The position numbers and the translations under genes were made by a program. A stretch of DNA of 64,000 bases, from NCBI RefSeq assembly GCF_900109855.1, contig NZ_FOBO01000012.1, forward strand, positions 1-64,000, in the 5' to 3' direction. This document shows, one piece after another, positions 8,697-17,465 of this stretch (position 1 is the first letter of the stretch; each line of letters starts with the position of its first letter). The notes under the pieces were generated by a model. It did not search any database and was not told where the DNA came from. It saw only the letters and a list, made by a program, of their open reading frames with translations. The DNA is from Roseovarius tolerans. GTDB lineage: Bacteria; Pseudomonadota; Alphaproteobacteria; Rhodobacterales; Rhodobacteraceae.

Positions 8697-9181
8697 AAGA
8701 CCTGATCCTGATGCGGCATGCGAAATCCGATTGGGGCAGTCCGCTGCTGCGTGATCACGTGCGACCACTGAACAAGCGCGGTCAGCGCTCGGCCACGGCC
8801 TTGGGGGACTGGCTGCGCGCGCAAGACCTGATCCCGGATCAGATCCTCTGCTCGTCCTCTGCGCGCACACAGGAAACCTGCGCGCGCCTCAAGCTGCCTT
8901 TGGCCCCGGACCTGCACGATGTGCTCTATCTGGCCGAAGTTCCCGACATGCTGCGCGTCTTGCGCGGGGCCACCGGCGCGCGAGTGCTGATGCTGGGCCA
9001 TAACCCCGGCATCGCCGAGTTTGCCGCGAGCCTTGTCACAGCGCCCCCCGCGCATGAGCGGTTCGACGACTACCCCACCGGGGCAACGCTGGTTGTGCGG
9101 TTCGAGATCGACCACTGGGCGGACCTGAGGCCCGGCACCGGTGCGACGCAGCAGTTCGTCATCCCGCGTGAGATGATCTGA
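8693..9181 (+). CDS. SixA-type histidine phosphatase family protein
   Basis: 162 residues of the histidine phosphatase (phosphoglycerate-mutase-like) fold: catalytic RHA with H9 near the N-terminus, SSSARTQET in the middle, and GHNPG with H103. Length and motifs fit the short SixA branch, which removes phosphate from phosphohistidine on signalling or PTS proteins in E. coli. Whether that is the target here is unknown. The ATG overlaps the previous stop (ATGA) and the histone-deacetylase-like gene starts 5 nt after its stop, so 8058-10302 reads as one operon. A general phosphomonoesterase is the main alternative. Confidence 0.85.
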   Translation: MKDLILMRHAKSDWGSPLLRDHVRPLNKRGQRSATALGDWLRAQDLIPDQILCSSSARTQETCARLKLPLAPDLHDVLYLAEVPDMLRVLRGATGARVLMLGHNPGIAEFAASLVTAPPAHERFDDYPTGATLVVRFEIDHWADLRPGTGATQQFVIPREMI

Positions 9182-9186
9182 GCGCG

Positions 9187-10302
9187 ATGCAGGCTCCGCG
9201 CTTCATCGGATCTGAGATCTATCGCGGCTCGAGCTATGGCGCGCGCCACCCGCTGTCGATTCCGCGTGTGCCCACGGTGATCGACCTGTGCCGCGCCATG
9301 GGCTGGCTGCCCACCGCGCAATATATCAACAGTCCGCGTGCGCGACCGCAGGCGCTGACGACGTGGCACACGCCTGCCTATATCGCCGCCCTGCAGCGCG
9401 CCGAGACCGAGGGCATGGTCAGCCCCGAGGCACGCGTCCGGCATCATCTGGGCACGTTGTCGAACCCGGTTTTTCCAGAGATGTTCCGCCGACCGGCCAC
9501 GGCCGCCGGTGGCTCGCTTCTGGCCGCAGACCTGATCGCCGGGGGCGGCGTGGTCTATAATCCCGGCGGCGGCACGCATCACGGCATGGCCGATCACGCG
9601 GGCGGGTTCTGCTATCTCAACGATCCGGTTCTGGCGCTCAAGGCGCTGCTGGCGCAGGGGCTCAGCCGCATCGCCTATGTCGATATCGACGCGCATCACT
9701 GCGACGGGGTGGCAGCGGCGTTTCACGGCGAGACGCGCGTGTTGATGATCTCTACCCACGAGGCGCGGCGATGGCCCTTCACCGGCGCGCTCGACGACCG
9801 GGCGGGCGGGTCCGCCATCAACCTGCCGCTGCCGAGGGGCACGAATGACAGCGGTTTCGCCATGGCGTTGCACGAGGTCATTCTGCCAAAGCTACAGGCG
9901 ATGCGGCCCGAGGCCATCGTGCTGCAATGCGGGGCCGATGCGGTGGCCGAAGACCCGCTCTCGCGTCTCGCGCTGTCGAACAACGCCCATTGGCAGGCGG
10001 TGGCGCTGCTGCGGTCGCTCAGCACCCGCCTGCTTGTTCTCGGCGGTGGTGGTTACAACCCGTGGACGGTGGGACGGCTCTGGTCGGGGGTCTGGGCCAC
10101 GCTGAATGGGTGTGAGATCCCAGACCGCCTGCCCGAGCGCGCCCGCAGCGTCCTCGCCGCCCTGACATGGACGCGCCGCCCTGCGTTCCCGCCCGATGCG
10201 CTGATTGACACGCTGCGCGATGCCCCGCGCGAAGGGGGCGTGCCAGACGAGTTGCGCGCTTCAATCCACACTCTGCGCGACCGGCAGGCGGCTTGGGTCT
10301 GA
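9187..10302 (+). CDS. Histone deacetylase family zinc hydrolase (AcuC/HDAC-like)
   Basis: 371 residues, class I/AcuC-type deacetylase fold. Active-site elements are in order: HH at 131-132 (general base pair), GGFCYLND at 139-146, the zinc site DIDAHHCDG (D168, H170), QCGADAVAEDPLSRL with the later Asp ligand, and GGGGYNP with the catalytic Tyr. Bacterial members deacetylate acetyl-CoA synthetase (AcuC), acetylpolyamines or small amides; which applies is not visible. The gene is the last of a tight operon with a ferredoxin-like protein and a SixA phosphatase, an uninformative context. A palindromic intergenic element follows. Confidence 0.88.
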   Translation: MQAPRFIGSEIYRGSSYGARHPLSIPRVPTVIDLCRAMGWLPTAQYINSPRARPQALTTWHTPAYIAALQRAETEGMVSPEARVRHHLGTLSNPVFPEMFRRPATAAGGSLLAADLIAGGGVVYNPGGGTHHGMADHAGGFCYLNDPVLALKALLAQGLSRIAYVDIDAHHCDGVAAAFHGETRVLMISTHEARRWPFTGALDDRAGGSAINLPLPRGTNDSGFAMALHEVILPKLQAMRPEAIVLQCGADAVAEDPLSRLALSNNAHWQAVALLRSLSTRLLVLGGGGYNPWTVGRLWSGVWATLNGCEIPDRLPERARSVLAALTWTRRPAFPPDALIDTLRDAPREGGVPDELRASIHTLRDRQAAWV

Positions 10303-10330
10303 CGGCAAAAGGGCGGCCCGCCGGACCGTC

Positions 10331-10393
10331 CCTTCATCTTGCCCCAAATATTCCGGGGGAGTCGCGCATCGCGCGACGGGGGCAGCGCCCCCG
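10331..10393. repeat. Intergenic palindromic element of the roseobacter type (tail-to-tail gap)
   Basis: Between the converging HDAC-like gene and bztD. It begins CTTCATCTTGCCCC and contains two perfect hairpins: GTCGCGC/GCGCGAC (10361-10377, loop ATC) and GGGGGC/GCCCCC (10378-10392, loop AGC). From memory, similar CTTGCC...AATATTC...GGGGGCAGCGCCCCC sequences are scattered between genes in many roseobacter genomes. A relative in reverse orientation lies at 61477-61517. Function may be bidirectional transcription termination. Confidence 0.5.
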
Positions 10394-10399
10394 ATACCA

Positions 10400-11167
10400 T
10401 CAGTGCCCCAGGATCTGGCTCAGGAACAGTTTGGTCCGCTCTGACTGCGGGTTGTTGAAGAACTCCTCGGGCTCGTTTTGCTCGACGATCTGGCCCTGGT
10501 CCATGAAGATCACCCGGTTCGCGACCTTGCGGGCAAAGCCCATCTCGTGGGTCACGCAGAGCATGGTCATGCCCTCCTCGGCGAGTTCGATCATCGTGTC
10601 GAGCACCTCGGAGATCATTTCCGGATCGAGTGCCGATGTCGGCTCGTCAAAGAGCATGATCCGCGGCCGCATGCACAGCGAGCGCGCGATTGCCACGCGC
10701 TGCTGCTGTCCACCCGAAAGCTGGCCGGGGTATTTGTCGGCCTGTTCGGGAATCTTGACCTTTTCGAGGAAATGCATGGCGATGTCCTCGGCCTCTTTCT
10801 GGGGCGTCTTGCGCACCCAGATCGGAGCCAGCGTGCAGTTCTCGAGGATAGTCAGATGCGGGAAGAGGTTGAAATGCTGGAACACCATCCCGACCTCGGA
10901 CCGGATCCGGTCGATATTCTTGATGTCGTTGGACAGCACCGTTCCATCCACCGTGATCGAGCCTTTCTGATGCTCCTCCAGCGCGTTGATGCAGCGGATG
11001 AGCGTCGACTTGCCCGAGCCCGACGGCCCCGCGATGACGATCCGCTCGCCCTGATAGACGGTCAGGTCGATATCCCGCAGCACGTGGAACGCGCCGAACC
11101 ACTTGTTCATCTTGTTGATCTCCACAGCGACCTGATCGGAGACCTTCATTTGTGTTTCTGCGGCCAT
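10400..11167 (-). CDS. bztD: Amino acid ABC transporter ATP-binding protein BztD
   Basis: ATPase of the glutamate/glutamine/aspartate/asparagine importer. From the ATG at 11167 the product is 255 residues: Walker [10 protein letters not shown] at 47-55, ABC signature LSGGQQQ at 150-156, Walker B IMLFDEP at 170-176, and the H-loop in VTHEMGF. The start was chosen because GGAGG lies about 9 nt upstream and it follows the bztC stop by 14 nt; a longer reading frame upstream overlaps bztC and is not needed. Size matches the R. capsulatus protein (about 260). It is the last gene of the bztABCD operon. Confidence 0.93.
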   Translation of the reverse strand: MAAETQMKVSDQVAVEINKMNKWFGAFHVLRDIDLTVYQGERIVIAGPSGSGKSTLIRCINALEEHQKGSITVDGTVLSNDIKNIDRIRSEVGMVFQHFNLFPHLTILENCTLAPIWVRKTPQKEAEDIAMHFLEKVKIPEQADKYPGQLSGGQQQRVAIARSLCMRPRIMLFDEPTSALDPEMISEVLDTMIELAEEGMTMLCVTHEMGFARKVANRVIFMDQGQIVEQNEPEEFFNNPQSERTKLFLSQILGH

Positions 11168-11181
11168 GATGATGACCCTCC

Positions 11182-12471
11182 TTACCGGTGATCGGTCTGA
11201 AGCTGACGCTCCAGCCACTGTGAATATTGCGAAATGCCGTAGCAGGTGACGAAGAACAAAAGAGCGGCAAAGCCGAACAGCTCCCAGTAGACGCCATTCC
11301 ATTCCGCCGAGGCGAGGATCGGGCCGCGAATCATGCCGACGATGTCGAACATCGAGATCACCGACACCAGCGTGGTGTCCTTGAAGAGGCCGACCGCGAC
11401 GTTCACGATGCCCGGGATCGAGATCTTGAGCGCCTGCGGCAGGATGATCAGCTGCATCGCCTGCGCATAGTCGAGACCGAGACTGTCCGCCGCTTCATAC
11501 TGGCCGCGTGGCAGGGCCGCGAGGCCGCCCCGGATCACCTCGGCGATATAGGCCGAGGCGAACATCGTGATCATGATGATCACCCGCAGGATCAGGTCGA
11601 ATGCCGTGCCGGGCGGCAGGAAGTAGGCCAGCACCACGTTTGCGACGAACAGCAGCGTGATAAGCGGCACGCCGCGAATGAACTCGATGAAGACCACGCA
11701 GATCCACTTGATGATCGGCATGCTCGATTGCCGCCCAAGCGCCAGCATGATGCCGAACGGCACCGAGAGCGACACGCAGACCACGCCGAGCATCAGGTTG
11801 ATCATGAAGCCGCCCATGTCGCGCGAGGGCACCGGCTCGATTGCCAGCACATTCGCCATGGGCGCGGTGATGAATCCCGACAGGATCCAGAAGATCAGCG
11901 CCGCCACGAAGCCCGCGATCACCGCCATGCCTGCGCTGGCACTGACCGTGCGCTTGTAGACAAAGGCGCCGAGCAGAACGCCTAGCAGGGCAAAAACCGG
12001 CACGAGCAGCGACCCGCCCCAGATCAGCCAATAGGCGATGAACGGGTAGAGCCCGGTGAAGATCAGCATCTTGCTCGGGAAAAGCTTGAAAAACAGCAGA
12101 GGGGCGCCCGCGACAAACAGCAGGATGAAGGCTAGCCCCGGCCGCCAGTAGAGTTCCGACGGGTATTTGAACCCGAAGAGAAGCTGGTTCCACCGCTCGG
12201 AGAGCACCGCGAAGCAGCCCCCCACATTGCCGTCGAGAATGTCGCGGCAGGCGGACAGGCTGGGGCTGTCCCAGACGCCGTTGAGGAACCATGGCGCTGC
12301 CGAGATCACGATATCGATCACCACGTAGAGCGACACGATCGTCAGCAGCGAATTGGCCGGTGACGAGAACAGGTTTTCACGCAGCCATTTGACCACCCCG
12401 GTTGCCGCGACCGGAGGCGGCGCTTCGGGGAGCATGTGGGTGCGCACGAAGGAAATCTGATTGTCCGACAT
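11182..12471 (-). CDS. bztC: Amino acid ABC transporter permease BztC
   Basis: Inner-membrane permease of the polar amino acid importer; 429 residues, much longer than a standard HisM-type permease because of an N-terminal extension containing extra membrane segments, as in BztC. The conserved EAA loop is visible in the C-terminal third ([20 protein letters not shown]). It is separated from bztB by 3 nt and from bztD by 14 nt. It pairs with BztB as a heterodimer in the known system. The start codon directly follows the bztB stop region, which supports it. Confidence 0.93.
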   Translation of the reverse strand: MSDNQISFVRTHMLPEAPPPVAATGVVKWLRENLFSSPANSLLTIVSLYVVIDIVISAAPWFLNGVWDSPSLSACRDILDGNVGGCFAVLSERWNQLLFGFKYPSELYWRPGLAFILLFVAGAPLLFFKLFPSKMLIFTGLYPFIAYWLIWGGSLLVPVFALLGVLLGAFVYKRTVSASAGMAVIAGFVAALIFWILSGFITAPMANVLAIEPVPSRDMGGFMINLMLGVVCVSLSVPFGIMLALGRQSSMPIIKWICVVFIEFIRGVPLITLLFVANVVLAYFLPPGTAFDLILRVIIMITMFASAYIAEVIRGGLAALPRGQYEAADSLGLDYAQAMQLIILPQALKISIPGIVNVAVGLFKDTTLVSVISMFDIVGMIRGPILASAEWNGVYWELFGFAALLFFVTCYGISQYSQWLERQLQTDHR

Positions 12472-12474
12472 GGC

Positions 12475-13689
12475 TCAACGCTCCTTCAGCGCAATGGCGT
12501 TGTTGTAGACGTTCATCACCGCCGAGATGGCAAGGCTGATCGTGAGATAGAACAACATCAGCATCAGGACGCATTCGATGGCGCGCCCGGTCTGGTTGAG
12601 GGTGATCCCCCCGAGGGTGCCGGTCACATCCATGTAGCCCACGGCGATGGCCAGCGACGAGTTCTTGGTGAGGTTGAGGTATTGCGAGATCAGCGGCGGG
12701 ATGATCACCCGAAGCGCCTGCGGCAGGATCACCAGGTTCATGATCCGGCGTGGCCGCATCCCGAGCGAGGCCGCCGCCTCGGTCTGGCCTTTGCTGACCG
12801 CCTGAATGCCCGCGCGGACGTTTTCGGCGATGAAGGCGCCGGTATAGATCGCGAGCGCGAACCATAGCGCGATCAGCGAGCCGCGAATGTGGATGCCGCC
12901 CTGAAAGTTGAAACCGGCGAGCGCAGGGTAATCGAGGCCGATCGGCCGGCCGAGGATGAAATAGATCAGGATGGTCGGCACGAAGAGGATTACCAGCGAC
13001 GGCCAGCCCGTCGGGATGAGCTTGCCGGTGTCATAGAGCAGCTTGGTCGCGTAGCGGCGATAGTAGAACACGCCAAAGATCGAGGCGAGGAAGGTCAGCA
13101 CGACGACGACCGAGCCCGGCCCCCAGATCGGCGCGGGCGTGTAGACGCCGCGATTGGTAAAGGCGAACGACCCGAAGAGCATGCTCGAGGGGGAATCTTC
13201 GCCACGGAACGCGCTTGGCGCGGGCAGCACCGCCGTCATGATGGTGAAGATGATCAGGATCCAGATCAGCACCGGCACGTTGCGGAACGCCTCGACATAG
13301 AAGGCCATCAGCTTGCGCACCAACCAGTTCGGAGACAGGCGCAGGATACCGGCCGTCACCCCGAAGAGGGTCGCGGTGATGCAACCCAGAAAGGCCACGA
13401 TCAGCGTATTGAGAACGCCCACAATCGAGGCGCGCATGTGGCTCGACTGGCTGTCATATTCGATCGGTCGCTGGTTGATGTCATAGCCCGACGGCTCTGC
13501 CAGAAAGCCGAAGGCGATGTTCTGACCTTGCTCGGCAAGGTTACGCACGAGATTCGCGCCAAGATAGGCCATCAGCGCGACCAGAAGCATCAAGGCGATG
13601 AACTGGAATGTATAGGAGCGATACCGCGTGTCGTAGATCAGCTGCGACAGTTGGAACGACGCCTTGGGAGGGTCGGATACCGTTGTCAT
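12475..13689 (-). CDS. bztB: Amino acid ABC transporter permease BztB
   Basis: Second permease, 404 residues. There is a membrane segment near residues 31-48, then a periplasmic stretch with YDINQRPIEYDS, a second block of membrane helices, and the EAA loop KGQTEAAASLGMRPRRIMNL near the C-terminus. Domain order and length fit BztB of Rhodobacter (about 396 residues). The gene starts 119 nt after the bztA stop, and a strong hairpin in that gap (13768-13795) probably limits readthrough, so that the binding protein is made in excess over the membrane complex, as is common in such operons. Confidence 0.93.
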   Translation of the reverse strand: MTTVSDPPKASFQLSQLIYDTRYRSYTFQFIALMLLVALMAYLGANLVRNLAEQGQNIAFGFLAEPSGYDINQRPIEYDSQSSHMRASIVGVLNTLIVAFLGCITATLFGVTAGILRLSPNWLVRKLMAFYVEAFRNVPVLIWILIIFTIMTAVLPAPSAFRGEDSPSSMLFGSFAFTNRGVYTPAPIWGPGSVVVVLTFLASIFGVFYYRRYATKLLYDTGKLIPTGWPSLVILFVPTILIYFILGRPIGLDYPALAGFNFQGGIHIRGSLIALWFALAIYTGAFIAENVRAGIQAVSKGQTEAAASLGMRPRRIMNLVILPQALRVIIPPLISQYLNLTKNSSLAIAVGYMDVTGTLGGITLNQTGRAIECVLMLMLFYLTISLAISAVMNVYNNAIALKER

Positions 13690-13767
13690 CTGGGTTTCCC
13701 TGTGTTTCGACCCGGTTTTTTATCGGCTTTTGCGCCGTGGGCCGATTTTTTGAGAGCTGTCAGGTGA

Positions 13768-13795
13768 AAAGGGCGCGGAGTGATCCGCGCCCTTT
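13768..13795 (-). terminator. Strong hairpin between bztA and bztB
   Basis: A perfect 12-bp stem (arms 13768-13779 and 13784-13795) with a 4-nt GTGA loop, just downstream of bztA. There is no clean U-run after it, so it looks like a processing or stabilising hairpin or partial attenuator rather than a full terminator. It would raise BztA relative to BztBCD. Confidence 0.75.
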
Positions 13796-13808
13796 GTCAG
13801 TTCTGGTC

Positions 13809-14828
13809 TTAGCGGAAGGGCGGCGAATAGAGGATGCCGCCATCAGTCCACTGCGCGTTCAGTCCGCGCGCGAGACCGATCGGGGTATTCTCGCCGATGT
13901 TCCTCTCGAACACCTCGCCATAGTTGCCACCAACCGCGATTGCGCGCTTGGCCCAGTCAGCTTCGAGGCCGATCATCTCGCCAAGGTTGCCCTCGGTGCC
14001 GAGCAGGCGGTTGATCTCGGGGCTGTTGGTCGGCGAAGATGCCATCTCTTCGACATTGGCGCTGGTGACACCCAGCTCCTCGGCCGAGATCAGGGCGTTG
14101 AGCGTCCAGCGCACGATATCACCCCACTCGTTGTCGCCGTGGCGCACAAGCGGGCCGAGCGGCTCTTTCGAGACGATCTCGGGCAGGATCACGTGCTCCG
14201 TCGGGTTCTCGAACGCGGCACGGGTCGCGGCAAGGCCGGAGGCGTCGGTGGTGTAGGTGTCGCAGGCACCGGCAAGGTACTGCTGCTGGCCTTCGGCGTT
14301 GGTTTCGATCGGCACCGGCTCGTAGTTGATGTTGTTCTTGCGGAAGAAGTCCGCGAGGTTCAACTCGGTGGTGGTGCCGGTCTGGATGCACACGGTCGCG
14401 CCGTCCAGCTCTTTTGCGGAGCTCACGCCAAGTGCCTTGGGCACCATGAAGCCCTGACCGTCATAGTAGTTGACGCCGACGAATTCGAACTTGAGGTCGG
14501 TATCACGCGAGAAGGTCCAGGTGGTGTTGCGCGCCAGCATGTCGATCTCGCCAGAGGCGAGCGCGGTGAAACGTGTCTTACCGGTGGTCGGTACGAATTC
14601 GACCGCAGTCGGATCGCCCAAAACAGCGGCAGCAACGGCGCGGCACACAGCAACGTCAAAGCCTTCCCAGACGCCGTTCGCGTCGGGTGCAGCAAAACCG
14701 ACGAGACCGGTGGTCACGCCACAGTTCAGCTTACCGCGGGCCTTGACGTCATCGAGCGTAGCAGCCGCGGATGCCCCGGCAGCAACGCCAGCAACGGTCA
14801 GCGCGCCCAAAAATACGGTTCTTTTCAT
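13809..14828 (-). CDS. bztA: Amino acid ABC transporter periplasmic binding protein BztA
   Basis: Periplasmic receptor for glutamate, glutamine, aspartate and asparagine. The 339-residue product starts with a signal peptide ending in AGASAAA (residues about 1-22) and continues as a family 3 solute-binding protein: KLNCGVTTGLVGFA, WEGFDVAVCRAVAAAVLGD and TSRFTAL-like ARNTTWTFSRD segments. Length agrees with BztA (about 340). It is the first gene of the operon, with about 200 nt of leader and promoter space upstream holding two hairpins. Expression in excess of the downstream genes is expected from the hairpin after its stop. Confidence 0.94.
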   Translation of the reverse strand: MKRTVFLGALTVAGVAAGASAAATLDDVKARGKLNCGVTTGLVGFAAPDANGVWEGFDVAVCRAVAAAVLGDPTAVEFVPTTGKTRFTALASGEIDMLARNTTWTFSRDTDLKFEFVGVNYYDGQGFMVPKALGVSSAKELDGATVCIQTGTTTELNLADFFRKNNINYEPVPIETNAEGQQQYLAGACDTYTTDASGLAATRAAFENPTEHVILPEIVSKEPLGPLVRHGDNEWGDIVRWTLNALISAEELGVTSANVEEMASSPTNSPEINRLLGTEGNLGEMIGLEADWAKRAIAVGGNYGEVFERNIGENTPIGLARGLNAQWTDGGILYSPPFR

Positions 14829-14848
14829 GTTTACCTCTTCCTGATTGT

Positions 14849-14889
14849 CCGCTCTTTCGAGAGCGGTTCGTTCGGCCCGCGCGGGGCCG
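14849..14889 (-). promoter_or_regulatory. Two adjacent hairpins in the bztA leader
   Basis: Just upstream of bztA: CCGCTCT/AGAGCGG (14849-14866, 7 bp, tetraloop TTCG) and CGGCCC/GGGCCG (14873-14889, 6 bp, 5-nt loop). Both are perfect. They lie 20-61 nt before the start codon and could shield the leader from decay or respond to nitrogen or amino acid status. No such regulation is shown by the sequence. Confidence 0.5.
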
Positions 14890-14985
14890 CTGTTACACTG
14901 TTTGAGGGATGAAAACCCCTGTCAGTGTCCGCAAGTTTGTGTGGATTCATCACAAAACGTCAAGTCTTTGTTCAAGAAAACCAAT

Positions 14986-15034
14986 AGCCGACACGGTCCT
15001 GACCCAAGGTCAAGACGTGAAAAGGGCATCGGCT
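14986..15034 (-). terminator. Structured region directly after the ATP12 stop
   Basis: Outer arms AGCCGA (14986-14991) and TCGGCT (15029-15034) enclose a perfect inner palindrome TGACC-CAA-GGTCA (15000-15012). On the minus strand a T-rich stretch (ATTGGTTTTC) follows. This fits a terminator for the long minus-strand operon ending with ATP12. The inner palindrome could instead be an operator for bztA. Confidence 0.4.
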
Positions 15035-15745
15035 TTACCCGCGCGAAAGATCGTAGAAGTATTTCGCGTTGAGAAAGTCAGTTTCTTTCCTCAGCGCGAC
15101 CGCTTCGGCCTCTTCGTCGTTACCCCATTGCTCCTGTTGCCAGGTTTCGTCGATCCGGGACAGGTGCCAGAGGGTTTTTGCAGGGTGAAGATCGTGGATC
15201 GTGGCGAAGCCGACGATCAGCGAGCCGCTGAGGCTGACGAGATCGTGAAAGGCGGTCAATGCCCAATTATCCAGCATTTCTACCTGTGCGTGCAGGCGCG
15301 CAAGAGACTCAACCTCTTGCGGTTGATGCATCACGCCCGTGCGCGGGTGCAGCCGTGCGGAAAGGACCGATTCGGCCCAGTCGAGCAGCGGGTCCCAGGC
15401 CTCGGCCTGCCGCGCGGCCAGTTCCGCCGGGCTCTCGGCGCGGTAGCACAGAAGGTCGCTGTCGCCGTAATCGGCGATCATGCGCGCCACCTCGGCATGT
15501 TGATGCGCGACCTTGTCGATGGCGGCATTGGCGGCGCGGGTGACGGGCATGGTGTCGGGGACGATCCCGGCCTCCTGCGCGTCCCATTCCGTGGCGATGG
15601 CGCTGGCCATGGCGCGGGTCGGCACGATCAGTTCCGCCTTGGCGGGCGTGCGCACGCGGCGTCCATCCAGATGCACGCCAAAGCCTTGGTCGGTCTCACT
15701 GACCCCGGCCTCGCTCCAAAACCGTTTCGCGGCCCACTCGCTCAT
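15035..15745 (-). CDS. ATP12 family chaperone protein
   Basis: 236 residues. It matches the ATP12 family, whose mitochondrial member binds the F1-ATPase alpha subunit before assembly; alphaproteobacteria carry homologues. Recognisable stretches are the N-terminal LDGRRVRTPAKAELIVPT, EWDAQ, TMPVTRAANAAID, and the C-terminal HDLVSLSGSLIVG and W..SRIDE.WQ..QWG.DEEA blocks. Length is normal for the bacterial form. It is the last gene of a long minus-strand series and its ATG overlaps the HAD stop by 4 nt. A role in F1 assembly here is inference from the family. Confidence 0.88.
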   Translation of the reverse strand: MSEWAAKRFWSEAGVSETDQGFGVHLDGRRVRTPAKAELIVPTRAMASAIATEWDAQEAGIVPDTMPVTRAANAAIDKVAHQHAEVARMIADYGDSDLLCYRAESPAELAARQAEAWDPLLDWAESVLSARLHPRTGVMHQPQEVESLARLHAQVEMLDNWALTAFHDLVSLSGSLIVGFATIHDLHPAKTLWHLSRIDETWQQEQWGNDEEAEAVALRKETDFLNAKYFYDLSRG

Positions 15746-16425
15746 GCCGGTGCCCTCCAGATGTCGTCGATCAACCCCGCGAGATCGCGGAAATCATGCG
15801 CGATCGCGGTTGCTGCGCCCAGTGCCTCGGGCTTGTGATAGCCCCAGCTGACGCCGATGCCGGAGATGCCCGCCGCGCGCGCCATTTCCATGTCAAAGCT
15901 GGTGTCGCCCACCATCACCGCGTTTTCCGGCGCGACGCCGGTCTCAGAGAGTGCCGCGCGCAGCATCGAGGGGTGCGGCTTGGACGGATGGTGGTCGGCC
16001 ACCTGCCGGGTCACGAAGAAGGACCGCAGATCGTGGCCGTCCAGCAGCTTGTCGAGCCCGCGCGCGGATTTGCCCGTCGCCACGCCAAGAAGGGTTTCGG
16101 GCACCGCATGCAGCACGCGCAGGGTGTCGAGCGCATACGGATAAAGCGGCGAGGATTGCGCCACGCCCGACTGCGCGCGCAGGCCCATATAGGCCTCCTT
16201 GTACCAGCCGACGATGCGGGTGTGCAGATCGGCGGGCAGATGCGGTGCCAGCCGCGGCACCGCCACATCGAGCGACAGCCCGACGATGCCAAGCACCGCC
16301 TCGCGCCCCGGCGCGGGATGGTCGGCGCGCTCGAACGCCGCCGTCATCGCCGCTAGAATGTCGCCCTGGCTGTCCACCAGCGTGCCATCCACGTCAAAGA
16401 TCACCAGACGCAGCGGGCGGCTCAT
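15742..16425 (-). CDS. HAD-superfamily hydrolase (phosphoglycolate phosphatase-like)
   Basis: 227 residues from the ATG at 16425, which overlaps the rluC stop by 4 nt (ATGA); an upstream start inside rluC is rejected. Motif I DVDGTLVDS at 11-19 holds the nucleophile and acid/base Asp, motif II is in LLGVATGKS, and motif IV is VGDTSFDMEMA. The alpha-helical cap after motif I fits subfamily IA, near phosphoglycolate phosphatase. Substrate is uncertain: gph-type activity is plausible given glycolate genes elsewhere in the window, but it is not adjacent to them. Confidence 0.85.
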   Translation of the reverse strand: MSRPLRLVIFDVDGTLVDSQGDILAAMTAAFERADHPAPGREAVLGIVGLSLDVAVPRLAPHLPADLHTRIVGWYKEAYMGLRAQSGVAQSSPLYPYALDTLRVLHAVPETLLGVATGKSARGLDKLLDGHDLRSFFVTRQVADHHPSKPHPSMLRAALSETGVAPENAVMVGDTSFDMEMARAAGISGIGVSWGYHKPEALGAATAIAHDFRDLAGLIDDIWRAPA

Positions 16426-17465
16426 GCCATATCCTCGAGCGGGTCCTCCGGTGCCTCTGATGGCTGCCATTGAAAGAGATCCCAGGTGCGTTGCATATGC
16501 TCGGGCAGCGGTGCGGTCAGATGCAGGATCGCGCGGCTCACCGGATGCTCGATCTTGAGCGAGCGGGCGTGCAGGTGCAGCTTGCGGCTGACATCGCCGC
16601 CCAATTGCGCGCCCCAGCCGTCACCGAGATTTTCCTGCCCCGAGCCGCCATATTTGCCGTCGCCCACGATAGGATGCCCAATCTCGGCCATGTGCGCGCG
16701 CAGCTGGTGCGTGCGCCCGGTCACCGGAATGAGCGCCATCCACGCGGTGCGCCCGCCCGCGTTCTCGATCATCGCGTAATCGGTGATGGCGGGTTTGGCA
16801 CCGGGGGTATTCTCCACCTCGCGCGGATGCAGGCAGAGCATCTTTTCGCCCTCGCCCTTGGCGCCGTGCCCCGGCGCCTTGACGAGGCCGAAGCGGATCG
16901 TGCCCATGCGCGGCACCGGCGATCCGGCGACGGCGGCCCAGTAGATTTTGCGCGTGTTGCGGTGGCGGAACGCGGCCGTCAGACCCTTGGCTGCCTCGCG
17001 GGTGCGGGCGAGGATCAGCACGCCGGAGGTGTCCTTGTCGAGCCGGTGCACGAGGCGGGGCTTTTCGTCAAAGCCAAAGCGCAGCGCCTCGGCCAACCCG
17101 TCCACATGCCGCGCCTGCTTGCTGCCGCCCTGCACCGGCAGGCCCGGCGGCTTGTTCAGCGCGATGACGTGATCGTCGCGGTAGATCACGCAGGACTGGA
17201 TCATCTTGGCATCCGCCGGGCTGATCCGGGCGGCATCTGGCGCGGGCTTGCTATCGGCATCGGGCAGCGGCGGGATGCGCACGCTTTGCCCCTCTTCCAG
17301 CCGGGTGGCGGATTTCACGCGGCCCCCCTCGACCCGCACTTCGCCCTTGCGGCACATCTTTTCGATCTGGCCCTGGGTCAGATGCGGAAACTGCCGCCGC
17401 AGCCAGCGGTCGAGGCGCTGATCGCCGTCGCCGGGTTTCACCACCCGTGTCTGAACCGTGCTCAT
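16422..17465 (-). CDS. rluC: Pseudouridine synthase, RluC/RluD family
   Basis: 347 residues. An S4 RNA-binding domain (about residues 16-62, RLDRWLRRQFPHLTQGQIEKM) precedes the RsuA/RluA catalytic domain, which has HRLDKDTSG at 140-148 with catalytic D143, GRTHQLRAH and a C-terminal HARSL motif. It isomerises specific uridines in 23S rRNA (positions 955/2504/2580 for RluC). RluC is preferred over RluD from the S4 domain and neighbourhood, and is not certain. It overlaps crcB and the HAD gene by 4 nt each, in a coupled run. Confidence 0.88.
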   Translation of the reverse strand: MSTVQTRVVKPGDGDQRLDRWLRRQFPHLTQGQIEKMCRKGEVRVEGGRVKSATRLEEGQSVRIPPLPDADSKPAPDAARISPADAKMIQSCVIYRDDHVIALNKPPGLPVQGGSKQARHVDGLAEALRFGFDEKPRLVHRLDKDTSGVLILARTREAAKGLTAAFRHRNTRKIYWAAVAGSPVPRMGTIRFGLVKAPGHGAKGEGEKMLCLHPREVENTPGAKPAITDYAMIENAGGRTAWMALIPVTGRTHQLRAHMAEIGHPIVGDGKYGGSGQENLGDGWGAQLGGDVSRKLHLHARSLKIEHPVSRAILHLTAPLPEHMQRTWDLFQWQPSEAPEDPLEDMA

